This document shows positions 51,651 to 60,948 of a stretch of DNA of 64,000 nt, piece by piece (position 1 is the stretch's first letter; each line of letters begins with the position of its first letter). This DNA comes from Planctomycetota bacterium (GTDB taxonomy: Bacteria > Planctomycetota > UBA1135 > GCA-002686595), in the NCBI GenBank assembly GCA_016714045.1, contig JADJNY010000009.1, positions 221,840 through 285,839 on the forward strand, given 5' to 3'. Position numbers and translations under genes: made by a program. The notes beneath the pieces are model-generated. The model was not told the origin of the DNA. It ran no database searches and was given only the letters and a program-made list of their open reading frames with translations.

Positions 51651-54600
51651 ATGCTCGAATCCCTTCTCCACTTCTCGATCAAAAACCGCTGGCTGGTCGT
51701 CGTCCTCACGGCGGTCGTCGCCGCCGTCGGGCTGTTCCAGCTCCAGCGCCTGCCGATCGACGCCGTACCGGACATCACCAACAACCAAGTCCAGGTCAAC
51801 GCGGTCGCTCCGTCGCTCTCGCCCTACGAGGTCGAGAAGCAAGTCACCTTCCCGATGGAGAACGCGCTCGCGGGAATCCCCGGCCTCGAATCCACGCGCT
51901 CGCTGTCACGCAACGGCTTCGCTCAGGTCACGGCCGTCTTCGAGGACGGCGTGGACATCTACTTCGCGCGGCAGCAAGTCGGCGAGCGGCTTCGCGAAGC
52001 GAGCGGAAGCTTGCCGCCGGGCGTCGAGACGATCATGGGGCCGATCGCGACCGGACTCGGCGAGGTGTACATGTACACCGTCGAATACGAGCACCCGCGC
52101 GGAAATGGCGCTGTGGTTCACGACGGAGCACCAGGGTGGCAGTCAGATGGTGCCTACCTCACGCCGGAAGGCCCGCGCCTCACGACGGACGTGGAGCTGG
52201 CCGCCTACTTGCGCGAGGTGCAGGACTGGATCATTCGGCCGCAGCTCAAGAGCGTGAAGGACGTCGCGGGCGTGGACGCGATCGGCGGTTACGTGAAGCA
52301 GTACCACGTCCAACCGGACCCGATGAAGCTCGTCTCGTACGGGCTGACCTTCGCGGACGTGGTCGAAGCGCTGGAGAAGAATAATGTGTCCACCGGCGCG
52401 GGCTACGTGGAACATAAGGGCGAGTCCTATCTCGTCCGCGCCACGGGCCGCATCGAGTCGATCGACGAAATCGAAACCATCGTGATCGGCACTCGCAGCG
52501 GCGTTCCGATCTACGTGCGTGACGTGGTCGGCCCGGACGGCGTCGGCGTCGGCCGCGAGTTGCGCACGGGATCGGCCAGCGAGAACGGCGAGGACGTGGT
52601 CGTCGGCACGGCCGTCATGCTGATCGGCGCGAACAGCCGCACCGTCGCGGCGTCGGTCGACGCCAAGATGACCGAGATTCAACGCTCGCTTCCCGAGGGA
52701 ATCCGGGCGAAGACTGTGCTGAACCGCACGAAGCTCGTCGACGCGACGGTCGCCACGGTGCAGAAGAACCTCGTCGAAGGCGCGATCCTCGTGATCGCGG
52801 TCCTCCTCCTGCTCCTCGGGAACTGGCGCGCCGCCCTCATCTGCGCATCTGCGATCCCGCTCGCGATGCTCATGACCGCGACGGGCATGGTTCAGGGCAA
52901 GGTCAGCGGCAACCTGATGTCGCTCGGCGCGATCGACTTCGGACTGATCGTCGATGGCGCGGTGATCATCGTCGAGAACAGCCTGCGTCGCCTGGGTGAC
53001 AAGCAACACCACGAAGGAAGGCTGCTCACGCTCCAAGAGCGGCTCCACGAGGTCATGCTGGCCGCACGCGAGGTGGCGAGACCCTCAGCGTTCGGGCAGG
53101 CGATCATCATCACGGTGTACTTCCCGATCCTTGCGCTCTCGGGTGTCGAGGGGAAGATGTTCCACCCGATGGCCTTGACGGTCATCTTCGCGCTCATCGC
53201 AGCGTTTGCGCTCTCACTCACGTTCATCCCCGCGATGGTCGCGCTCTGCGTTCGAGGGCGCGTCACCGAGAAAGACATGTTCCTCGTCCGGTGGGCCAAG
53301 GCGCTTTACTCGCCCGTGGTCCGCGCGGCGATCAAGATCCGCTACGCGGTCGCGGCTGCCGCCGTCGCCGCGTTCGCTGGCGCGGTCGTGTTGTTTGGCA
53401 GCCTCGGCCAGGAGTTCGTGCCCACGCTCGACGAGAAGGACATCGCGATGCACGCGATGCGCATTCCCTCGACGGGTATCACGCAGTCTCAGGCGATGCA
53501 GTACGACGTGGAACGCACGGTCGCAAAGTTCCCGGAGGTAGCGTTCACCTACTCCAAGACCGGCACGGCCGAGATGGCGTCCGATCCGATGCCGCCCAAC
53601 GTCTCGGACACGTTCATCATTCTCAAGCCGCGCGAGCAATGGCGCAGCGAAGCTGAACTCGATCGTGGCATCGCCGAGTTGGAAGCCGCGCGACCGCGTG
53701 AGGCCGCCGACGAAGGCGACGCGCACGGTCACGAGGAGGAGTCGGAGGGTGCAGTCGCGGAACCAAGCCACAAGGACAAGCTGATCAAGCTGATCGAGCT
53801 GACCGTCCAGGCGGTGCCGGGCAACAACTACGAGTTCACTCAGCCGATCCAGATGCGGTTCAACGAACTCATCTCTGGCGTGCGCGGCGATGTGGCCGTG
53901 AAGGTGTACGGCGACGACTTCACGTCGATGCAAGAGACTGCGGAGAAGGTCCTCGCGACGCTGCAGGGGATCGCTGGCGTCGCCGACGCCAAGGTCGAGC
54001 AGACCGAGGGCTTGCCGGTGATGACGGTCGATCCCGATCGGGCGGTGCTCGCGCGCTACGGACTGAATCTGTCTGACGTGCAAGACGTGGTCGCCGTCGC
54101 GATGGGCGGTCGCGAGGCGGGTCTCGTGTTCGAGGGAGATCGTCGCTTCGATCTCGTGGTGCGACTTCCCGACGCTCTGCGGGGCAGGGTGGACATCCTC
54201 GACCGGCTTCCCATTCCCCTGCCGCATGGCGAGCAGGAACCCAAGGAGCCGGGCCTACCGGCACTCGCGGACGATGGCGGAGCTGCTCTGTCCCGAGCGC
54301 CAATCGAGCGCGGGTTCGTGCCGCTTGGAACGGTCGCTCGCATCGAGGTGGCCGAGGGCGTCAATCAGATCAGCCGCGAGAACGGCAAACGACGAATCGT
54401 CGTGCAGTGCAACGTTCGCGGGCGCGACCTGGGCTCGTTCGTGACCGAAGCGCAGAACAAGATCGGAACTCTCGCGCTACCGGCTGGACAGTGGCTCGTC
54501 TGGGGCGGCCAGTTCGAGAACTTGGTAGCGGCGAAACAACGGCTCTCGATCGTCGTGCCGGTGTGCTTCGCGATGATCCTCTTGCTGCTATTCGCGACCT

Positions 54601-55211
54601 TCAAGAGCTTCAAGTATTCGCTGCTCGTGTTCGCCGCCGTCCCGCTTGGACTCACGGGCGGGGTCGTGGCGTTGTGGCTGCGCGGCATGCCGTTCTCGAT
54701 CTCGGCGGCGGTCGGCTTCATCGCACTGTCCGGCGTCGCCGTGCTGAACGGATTGGTGATGATCATCTTCATCAACCAACTGCGGGAGAAGGGCGAGTCA
54801 GTCGAAGCCGCGATCGTCCACGGCTCGATCACGCGCTTGCGGCCGGTCCTGATGACGGCGCTCGTGGCCTCGCTCGGATTCGTGCCGATGGCGCTCGCTA
54901 CCGGCACGGGAGCCGAGGTGCAGCGTCCGCTCGCGACCGTCGTCATCGGCGGCCTGATCTCCAGCACCTTGCTCACGCTTGTCGTGCTGCCCGCGCTGTA
55001 CCGCATCTTCACGGGAACGCGCGCCGACGGACTCCCCGGCCCGAGGCCGGAAGTCTGGGAAGCAGAAGAAGGCGCGGACGCAGAGACCACCGCTCGTGCA
55101 ACCAGTCCCGGAACGAGCGCGTCGCGCGGCGACACGGGGCCTACCACCACAGGCGCGGGGGCGGATCACGGAGCGCCGCCTCACGGCGCGGCGCCCAGCG
55201 CGACGAGCTGA
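51651..55211 (+). CDS. czcA: Heavy-metal RND efflux pump, CzcA (HME) type
   Basis: 1186 residues with 12 transmembrane helices and two large periplasmic loops. The start is MLESLLHFSIKNRWLVV. The proton-relay helix reads GAIDFGLIVDGAVIIVEN, the DFG-DGA-VEN signature of CzcA-type pumps that export Zn, Co and Cd, and not the Met-based form of Cu/Ag pumps. A His-rich insert (GDAHGHEEESEG) lies between the two halves. Its C terminus is long, Pro/Thr/His-rich and not seen in most CzcA, which suggests a lineage-specific tail. Confidence 0.95.
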   Translation: MLESLLHFSIKNRWLVVVLTAVVAAVGLFQLQRLPIDAVPDITNNQVQVNAVAPSLSPYEVEKQVTFPMENALAGIPGLESTRSLSRNGFAQVTAVFEDGVDIYFARQQVGERLREASGSLPPGVETIMGPIATGLGEVYMYTVEYEHPRGNGAVVHDGAPGWQSDGAYLTPEGPRLTTDVELAAYLREVQDWIIRPQLKSVKDVAGVDAIGGYVKQYHVQPDPMKLVSYGLTFADVVEALEKNNVSTGAGYVEHKGESYLVRATGRIESIDEIETIVIGTRSGVPIYVRDVVGPDGVGVGRELRTGSASENGEDVVVGTAVMLIGANSRTVAASVDAKMTEIQRSLPEGIRAKTVLNRTKLVDATVATVQKNLVEGAILVIAVLLLLLGNWRAALICASAIPLAMLMTATGMVQGKVSGNLMSLGAIDFGLIVDGAVIIVENSLRRLGDKQHHEGRLLTLQERLHEVMLAAREVARPSAFGQAIIITVYFPILALSGVEGKMFHPMALTVIFALIAAFALSLTFIPAMVALCVRGRVTEKDMFLVRWAKALYSPVVRAAIKIRYAVAAAAVAAFAGAVVLFGSLGQEFVPTLDEKDIAMHAMRIPSTGITQSQAMQYDVERTVAKFPEVAFTYSKTGTAEMASDPMPPNVSDTFIILKPREQWRSEAELDRGIAELEAARPREAADEGDAHGHEEESEGAVAEPSHKDKLIKLIELTVQAVPGNNYEFTQPIQMRFNELISGVRGDVAVKVYGDDFTSMQETAEKVLATLQGIAGVADAKVEQTEGLPVMTVDPDRAVLARYGLNLSDVQDVVAVAMGGREAGLVFEGDRRFDLVVRLPDALRGRVDILDRLPIPLPHGEQEPKEPGLPALADDGGAALSRAPIERGFVPLGTVARIEVAEGVNQISRENGKRRIVVQCNVRGRDLGSFVTEAQNKIGTLALPAGQWLVWGGQFENLVAAKQRLSIVVPVCFAMILLLLFATFKSFKYSLLVFAAVPLGLTGGVVALWLRGMPFSISAAVGFIALSGVAVLNGLVMIIFINQLREKGESVEAAIVHGSITRLRPVLMTALVASLGFVPMALATGTGAEVQRPLATVVIGGLISSTLLTLVVLPALYRIFTGTRADGLPGPRPEVWEAEEGADAETTARATSPGTSASRGDTGPTTTGAGADHGAPPHGAAPSATS

Positions 55212-55313
55212 CAGTCACCCCCATCACACGAAGAAGCGATCGGCCTCCGGCGTGTAGCCGGTGCCAAGGCGCGACGCCGTACCCCTCGATACCAGCAATC
55301 AAGGACAACCTCG

Positions 55314-55580
55314 ATGACCCTTTCCAACTCACTCCTCGGCGGGCTCGCGCTCGCCTCGATAGCCGCGCTGTTCACCACGCAAGGCGCATCGGAGCCGATG
55401 AAATCCGCACCCGAGTATTTCGTCACAGCCGAAGGCGACAACGCGCACCTGTGGGTGCGAGAAGGCACGGGCCTGCGGGTCGTCGGCCACGGCGCGTGCA
55501 AGAACTGTCCGATCGATGACGGCCACGAGCACAAGGAAGGCGACGGACACGATCACGGCAAGCCGGAACCGAAGAAGTAG
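55314..55580 (+). CDS. Small secreted His-rich protein with CxxC motif
   Basis: 88 residues from ATG 55314. A signal-like N terminus (LLGGLALASIAALFTTQGAS) is followed by VVGHGACKNCPIDDGHEHKE and an HDHGK tail. The CKNC and clustered His suggest a periplasmic metal binder or a chaperone for the adjacent efflux system. No family is recognised. Confidence 0.65.
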   Translation: MTLSNSLLGGLALASIAALFTTQGASEPMKSAPEYFVTAEGDNAHLWVREGTGLRVVGHGACKNCPIDDGHEHKEGDGHDHGKPEPKK

Positions 55581-55642
55581 CTCACGCACTACGCATTCGC
55601 GCCGCGCACCATCCATTCAGCCTCACACCCGGATTCACTGCC

Positions 55643-55717
55643 ATGATTCTCACACCCCTCCTGCTCCTCCTTGCCGCCCAGCCTGCTCAGGAACCTGTCT
55701 CGCGCGTTCCATCGTGA
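55643..55717 (+). pseudogene. Orphan signal-peptide fragment in front of the next gene
   Basis: ATG 55643 encodes a 24-residue hydrophobic leader (MILTPLLLLLAAQPAQEPVS) ending at TGA 55715-55717. It is in frame with the next gene, with a second TGA at 55724. It looks like the export signal of that gene, cut off by small indels or a sequencing error. Confidence 0.5.
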
Positions 55718-55750
55718 CCCGTTTGACCCGGCGAGGGTGCGGGGGTCCGT

Positions 55751-56290
55751 GTGACCGCCGAAGGCAGCATCGAAAGTCCGTGGGTTCTCGGGGTTCGCTG
55801 GATTCCCGGCATCGACGTGGATCGTGCGGAGTTTCGCACGACGGCGATGTACCAGTTCACGCCGACGTTTTCGGCGGGCGTGGAGGTCAACCCACTCGCA
55901 TCCGACATCGGTCCCATCGCGAATTGGCTCGCAGTCTCCGAAGAAGGAAGGTGGCCCGCGTTGATCTTCGGGACGAGTTCCGACCGCATCGGCACGCCCC
56001 ACGGTCGCGCGATCTACGGCACCTTCTCGAAGGACCTCGAAGCCTGGACCGGTCTGCCCATTGCGCCCTACGTCGGACTGTCGTGGGGCACGTATGACGA
56101 CGAGCTGGTGGGCATCGGCGGACTGCGAATCGGTTGGAGTGATCGGATCAGCACCACGAACCTGTGGGACGGTCACAACCTGCACCACACCGTGGAGTAC
56201 GGCCTGGACGGCGGGCAGCTACTCGGGCTCGTGATCGCGAATCTCGACGAGCACTACAGCCTGGGCGTGTCGTACTCGATCCGGTTCTGA
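55751..56290 (+). CDS. Putative outer-membrane beta-barrel-like protein of the efflux cluster
   Basis: 179 residues as read from GTG 55751, though the true start may be the signal fragment at 55643. The sequence alternates hydrophobic residues (TTAMYQFTPTFSAGVEVNPL, APYVGLSWGTYDDELVGIGG) and ends with an aromatic residue (SYSIRF), as barrel proteins do. Its role in metal resistance is inferred from position. Confidence 0.5.
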   Translation: MTAEGSIESPWVLGVRWIPGIDVDRAEFRTTAMYQFTPTFSAGVEVNPLASDIGPIANWLAVSEEGRWPALIFGTSSDRIGTPHGRAIYGTFSKDLEAWTGLPIAPYVGLSWGTYDDELVGIGGLRIGWSDRISTTNLWDGHNLHHTVEYGLDGGQLLGLVIANLDEHYSLGVSYSIRF

Positions 56291-56447
56291 CATGCCAACA
56301 AACACACATCAGGTACCGACACTCGCTGAGCCTTCTCCCCGAGCATGTCGACGATGCGTGCGACAGAGGTCTGTCGCACTCGATGGCCTCTAGCTTAGTG
56401 GCTGCGTTCACGCCGAGCGCAGTCTGCTCTCAACCACGGAACGGCTC

Positions 56448-56873
56448 ATGAACCAACACCTGTTGCATCCGATGATCGGCACGTTGCTCGTCGCAGCGGC
56501 CATCCTCTCGCCGAGTTGCGTTTCGCACGGCACAGCCGTCGACGCCTTGCAAGGACTCAGCGTCGTCGTCGAGCCTTGCACCGATCTCGACCTGAACGCG
56601 CGCTTGCTCGACCTTGATGGCGACCTACACGTACACGGAAGCGTGCGGGCTAGAGGGATGCGTACGAGCGTACCGGGCCATGTCGACGTGCTCGTTCGGA
56701 CACCCGACGGCACTGAGTGGGCAAGCGGGCAGGCGAACTACCGCCAACGGCTCCGTAGCGGTGTTCGTGGAAAGCCGTCGCATTCGGCGTTCGACGCTAC
56801 GTTCGAGGGACAGCCTCCGGCCGGATCGACCGTCATTCTTCGCCACCACGACGAGCCTCACGGCGAGCCGTGA
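56448..56873 (+). CDS. Small lipoprotein of unknown function
   Basis: 141 residues from ATG 56448. A signal with lipobox AILSPSC marks it as a lipoprotein. The rest (LDLDGDLHVHGSVRARGMRT, FEGQPPAGSTVILRHHDEPH) looks like a small beta-sandwich with a C-terminal His pair. It lies between the barrel-like gene and the P-type ATPase, and may bind or sense metal outside the membrane. Confidence 0.6.
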   Translation: MNQHLLHPMIGTLLVAAAILSPSCVSHGTAVDALQGLSVVVEPCTDLDLNARLLDLDGDLHVHGSVRARGMRTSVPGHVDVLVRTPDGTEWASGQANYRQRLRSGVRGKPSHSAFDATFEGQPPAGSTVILRHHDEPHGEP

Positions 56874-56941
56874 GAGCCGCGCGGACTCGATAGACGAGTT
56901 GAACACGCGGTCGCACTTCGCCGTCTTGTCACCCGACCGGC

Positions 56942-58912
56942 ATGATCATGACGAACTCTCCAGAAACGATCCCAGTTCCTGAAACGCGCACCCACGAGGC
57001 CGTTGGCGGCCTGCTACGCGATCGCAAGTTCATCGCCCTTGTGGCGGCAGTCGTCGCGGTCGTCTGCTTGGAGGTGCTGTCGCTGGCGGGCTGGAGCATC
57101 CCGTCACCGTGGGCGGCGATCACATTCAGTGCCTTCATTCTCGGCGTAGGCTGGCGTGTGCTGCGCAAAGGGGTCGAGGCGCTGACTCGTTTGCGTTTCA
57201 GCAGCATCAACCTACTGATGCTCATCGCCACGGTGGCTGCCTTCTACCTCGGCCAGTACGCGGAGGCTGCCGTCGTCATCGTCCTGTACACGCTCGGCGA
57301 GCGACTTGAGGACATCGGACTCCGCCAGAGCAGGAGCGCGCTCGACGCTCTCGTTCGCAAGAACCCGACGGTCGCGCGCGTGCAGGGATCTGACGTCGAG
57401 CAACCGATCGAGACCATCCCCGTCGGGACGATTCTGATCGTCAAGCCCGGTGAGGCGATTCCTCTCGACGGTATGATCGCAGCGGGCACGACCTCGGTCG
57501 ATGAATCCGCGATCACGGGCGAGCCCCTGCCGAAGGACAAGCACGTCGGGGAGTTGGTCTTTGCCGGTACGCTTAACAAGGAGGGCGTCATCGAGGTGCG
57601 GACCTCGAAACTGCATCGAGACACGACCCTCAGCAAGATCGCGCAGATCACGTTCGAGGCACAGCAGTCGAAGGCCCACACGCAGAAGTTCATCGAGAAG
57701 TTCTCGCGCGTCTACACGCCGAGCGTGCTAGCCATCGCCACGCTCGTCGTTGCGGTGCCTGTTCTCTTCCTCAATCGCTCATTCGACGTGTGGCTCCTCC
57801 AGGGCATCACGCTGCTCGTCATCGCTTGCCCGTGTGCACTCGTCATCAGCACCCCCGTTGCCATCTACGCGGCCATCGGCAACGCTTCCAGTCGAGGCAT
57901 CATCGTCAAGGGTGGACGATACGTGGAGCTGCTCGCCCGGATCGAGGCGGTCGCCCTCGACAAGACGCGAACCATCACTCGGGGCGAACCGGAGATCAGC
58001 GGCGTCATTCCCCTGGGCGCGACTACACGGGAGGAGCTGCTGGCCTGTTCTGCGGGTGCGGAGCTTTTTAGCGAGCACCCTCTCGCGCAGGCCGTCGTGG
58101 AGCTTGCACGGCGCGAAGGAATACGTCCGCACAGCGTGGACAGCGTGAGAAGCGTGATCGGCAAGGGGCTCACTGCCCAATGCCTCGTGTGCGAGCACAA
58201 GGACATCCTGATCGGCAAGGTCGCCTACATTCGCGAGCTGATGCCTCTGACCGACGAGGCGGCGGCTCACGTCGAGCGCCTGCAGAAGCAGGGGCAGACG
58301 GCAGTCGTCGTGAGCTTTGGCTCCGGCATCGCCGGGATCTTCGGCGTTGCTGACGCGATCAAGGCCGAGAGCGCGCAGACGGTGAGGGAGTTGCACGACC
58401 TTGGCATCGCAGTCGTGATGCTCACAGGCGACAACACGAAGAATGCAACCGTCGTTGCGAACGCCGTGGGCATTCAGACGGTCTACGGCGACCTGCTTCC
58501 CGAGGACAAGGCGGTGCGCCTGCAGGAGCTGATGGCCGCCCACAACGACAACGTGGCGATGGTCGGGGACGGTGTGAACGACGCCCCGGCGCTGGCCCTC
58601 GCGAGCGTGGGTATCGCGATGGGGGCTGCTGGGAGCGACACCGCGATCGAGACGGCCCCCGTCGCGCTGATGAACGACCGGCTGATCTGTGTCCCCTTTC
58701 TGATTCGCCTCGGCCGTCGCACTCTGACGACGATCCGCGTTAACACGGCTCTGGCGATCACGGTCAAGGTCGCGTTCGTGGCGTTGGCAGTCCTCGGCCT
58801 TGGCAACCTCGCGCTGGCGATCGCAGCGGATGTCGGCATCACTCTGCTCGTCATCGTCGCCAGCTTGCGAATTATGCGGTTCGCGCCCTCCGCGTCCTCC
58901 GCGTCTCACTAG
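56942..58912 (+). CDS. P1B-type heavy-metal ATPase with altered DKTRT motif
   Basis: 656 residues. The membrane metal motif is LLVIACPCALVIST. The actuator loop is SAITGEPLPKD, the HP motif is FSEHPLAQAVV and the hinge GDGVNDAPALA. The C-terminal helices contain TVKVAFVALAVLGLG and AADVGITLLVI, the Lys and Asp typical of Zn/Cd/Pb-type ATPases, consistent with the CzcA signature. There is no N-terminal HMA metal-binding domain. The phosphorylation motif reads ALDKTRTIT, where the family has DKTGT, a Gly to Arg change that one base (GGA to CGA) could explain. It may lower or abolish activity. Confidence 0.92.
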   Translation: MIMTNSPETIPVPETRTHEAVGGLLRDRKFIALVAAVVAVVCLEVLSLAGWSIPSPWAAITFSAFILGVGWRVLRKGVEALTRLRFSSINLLMLIATVAAFYLGQYAEAAVVIVLYTLGERLEDIGLRQSRSALDALVRKNPTVARVQGSDVEQPIETIPVGTILIVKPGEAIPLDGMIAAGTTSVDESAITGEPLPKDKHVGELVFAGTLNKEGVIEVRTSKLHRDTTLSKIAQITFEAQQSKAHTQKFIEKFSRVYTPSVLAIATLVVAVPVLFLNRSFDVWLLQGITLLVIACPCALVISTPVAIYAAIGNASSRGIIVKGGRYVELLARIEAVALDKTRTITRGEPEISGVIPLGATTREELLACSAGAELFSEHPLAQAVVELARREGIRPHSVDSVRSVIGKGLTAQCLVCEHKDILIGKVAYIRELMPLTDEAAAHVERLQKQGQTAVVVSFGSGIAGIFGVADAIKAESAQTVRELHDLGIAVVMLTGDNTKNATVVANAVGIQTVYGDLLPEDKAVRLQELMAAHNDNVAMVGDGVNDAPALALASVGIAMGAAGSDTAIETAPVALMNDRLICVPFLIRLGRRTLTTIRVNTALAITVKVAFVALAVLGLGNLALAIAADVGITLLVIVASLRIMRFAPSASSASH

Positions 58913-59171
58913 ACTCCGTGTCCAGCGCTCCACGCCCGTGGGATCGAGCCTGGGTGATCGTGACCCAAGGAGACCTACGCGCGTCAGAACATCAGGAAGC
59001 GGAGTTGCCATAAGCACGAGAACCGACTCTTGACTCCGGACATTCGAGCTAGCACGAGTCGTGCTATTAGTTCCGCCCAAAGCTGTCGAGACCCCTGAAG
59101 CACCCGGCAACGCGGTGCCCGCTAGCGCCGTCACGGGCATCGTCGGCAAAGCCCTGCGCACGGACCGAAGC

Positions 59172-59513
59172 AAGGCTCAGCGAAAGAACGATGAGCTTCT
59201 TCGCCTCCGACTCTCCTAGGACATCGAGCACGAGACGTTCGCGCCCAGCCACGAGGCGCTGCTCGTCTAAGCGCGTGAGGTACGCGCGACGCTGGACCGC
59301 GAAGCTGCGCTACAGACCGAGAATGGCGAGCAGGCGGTCCAAGTGTTTGAACTCGCGCACGACCTGACGGCACGCTGGGTTGCGGCGGAAGTGCCGACCA
59401 AGCGCCTCCTGCTTGACATCCTGTGTTTGAACTTGGTCCTCAAAGACCAAACCCTCGTTCCTACGCTGCGCAGGCCCTTCGACCTGGTGCAGCTGTTCCG
59501 CTGTGCCTGCTAG
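59172..59513 (+). pseudogene. Decayed serine recombinase, C-terminal region
   Basis: In one frame the sequence reads KAQRKNDELLRLRLS, stop, DIEHETFAPSHEALLV, stop, AREVRATLDREAAL and then VFELAHDLTARWVAAEVPTK followed by LLDILCLNLVLKDQTLVP and LRRPFDLV before TAG 59511-59513. That end is characteristic of the C-terminal coiled-coil and tail of large serine recombinases. Two in-frame stops and a missing catalytic domain show that it is dead. It may be a relic of an earlier integration event. Confidence 0.7.
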
Positions 59514-59534
59514 ACGCTCAGCGAGCAGCTTGTC

Positions 59535-59936
59535 TCAGTCGGCAATGACACGGTGGTAGTACGTTCGGTAGGTGAGGTCATAGACTTGCTTGGTCTCGAT
59601 GACCGCCCGCTGATCCTGGATGGCGAAGGTGTGGTCCGCGCCGCGGGATGGACTGCGCATCAGGTACCGGATGTCTGGCTCGGAGCGCAGGACGTCCTCC
59701 ATCATCCCGTTCAGACCACCTTCGATTCGGACCACCTCAGCGGCGCCGAGACCAGCATCACGGAAGCTCTGGACTGACTCCCGGAAGTCCCTTGCCCGGA
59801 CCCCCTCCTCGAAGCTCCGATCGGTGAGCGCGGAGAGCAGGAGTTCACGACGACAGGACCGGAGAACCTGGGAGCAGGCGTGCCGTACCGCGTTGAGGCC
59901 CAGGGAGTGCTTCGCATCCGGCTGGTTCATTGGCAT
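59535..59936 (-). CDS. Small PD-(D/E)XK-like unknown protein
   Basis: 133 residues from ATG 59936 (MPMNQPDAKHSLGLN). The C-terminal part ADHTFAIQDQRAVIETKQ shows the D-X(n)-E-X-K layout of restriction-like folds, preceded by helices. The family is unknown and the domain is short, so it may be a truncated or minimal nuclease. It converges on the serine recombinase remnant. Confidence 0.5.
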   Translation of the reverse strand: MPMNQPDAKHSLGLNAVRHACSQVLRSCRRELLLSALTDRSFEEGVRARDFRESVQSFRDAGLGAAEVVRIEGGLNGMMEDVLRSEPDIRYLMRSPSRGADHTFAIQDQRAVIETKQVYDLTYRTYYHRVIAD

Positions 59937-60143
59937 GCTCGGGCATGGGGGCGTTGATCTCTGCCGACATGCGGGGAGGCGATTGTAGTCGGGGTTCGCA
60001 CGGTGTACCGCGAGCACTTCATGCAGTGGACTTCGAAGGCGTGACTACCTGTAGCAAGAAGGGATGAGCAGGAAGACCTCGGAACCGTTGAGGATGATCG
60101 CCGTGGGCAGGATCGGCTTTCGGCCAAGCCCGCCCACGGCATC

Positions 60144-60623
60144 CTAAAACTCCAGTCTTTCGCGCAAGCTCGTGAACCGACCCGACTCCCCCACGATGAC
60201 GTGGTCGAGCAGTGGCACACCGAGCATCCGTCCGACTTCGATCAGTCGACGAGTCACCTCCACGTCGTCCACCGAGGGCTCTGGGTCGCCGCTCGGATGG
60301 TTGTGGACCACGATGACTGCGGCCGAGGACATTCGCAGCGCCGGACCGAACACCTCGCGCGGATGCACGAGTGCGGTGGTCAGCGTCCCACGAGAGACCT
60401 CGGCCATTCCGACGACGCGGTGCTTGCCGTTCAGGAGGAGGACGGTGAACACTTCGACCACTTCCTCCTGGAGGAGAGGCATCATCATCCCGGCGACGCT
60501 CTTCGCGCTCCGAATGCTCTCCCCGTAGGCGTTCTCCAGTATGGGTGACTCGCACACCACGCTCTCGAACTTCGACACCACGCGCCGGACACGAACCTTC
60601 TTCGGGCCTTGGTTGGAAACCAT
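60144..60623 (-). CDS. RadC-type JAB/MPN domain protein
   Basis: 159 residues from ATG 60623, with AGGGAG upstream. The JAMM zinc motif is VVHNHPSGDPEPSVDD, with the preceding Glu in EVFTVLLLNGKHRVV. The N-terminal helix-hairpin-helix part of chromosomal RadC is missing, as in copies carried by plasmids and phages. The function is unknown, though such proteins are often linked with antirestriction or replication of mobile elements. Confidence 0.9.
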   Translation of the reverse strand: MVSNQGPKKVRVRRVVSKFESVVCESPILENAYGESIRSAKSVAGMMMPLLQEEVVEVFTVLLLNGKHRVVGMAEVSRGTLTTALVHPREVFGPALRMSSAAVIVVHNHPSGDPEPSVDDVEVTRRLIEVGRMLGVPLLDHVIVGESGRFTSLRERLEF

Positions 60624-60948
60624 GGCGTTCTCCCTGCTGTTCGCTGTCAGCCCCATGCTGTAGCCCGTGCCGCCGCGATGGCGCCAGCCTGGGCTTCAGC
60701 TCGTGGCCAAGAGGGCAAGGAGCAGAACCGTCGAGGATCTTCCAGCTCAGGTCGAGAGTACCCCAGGTCGCGATCGCTAGTCACCTCCACGAGGACCCGC
60801 GAGGAGGCGGTTCGCGTGGCTTCGCCGGTTCGACAAGGTCTGCGAAGCGGATCTCCCACCCAAGCTCGCGACACCCGTAGACTTTCTCGACGGAGGCACA
60901 CGTACGGGTTCCACGCTCAGCACGCGACTTGGAGTCATCGCGCTCGCT

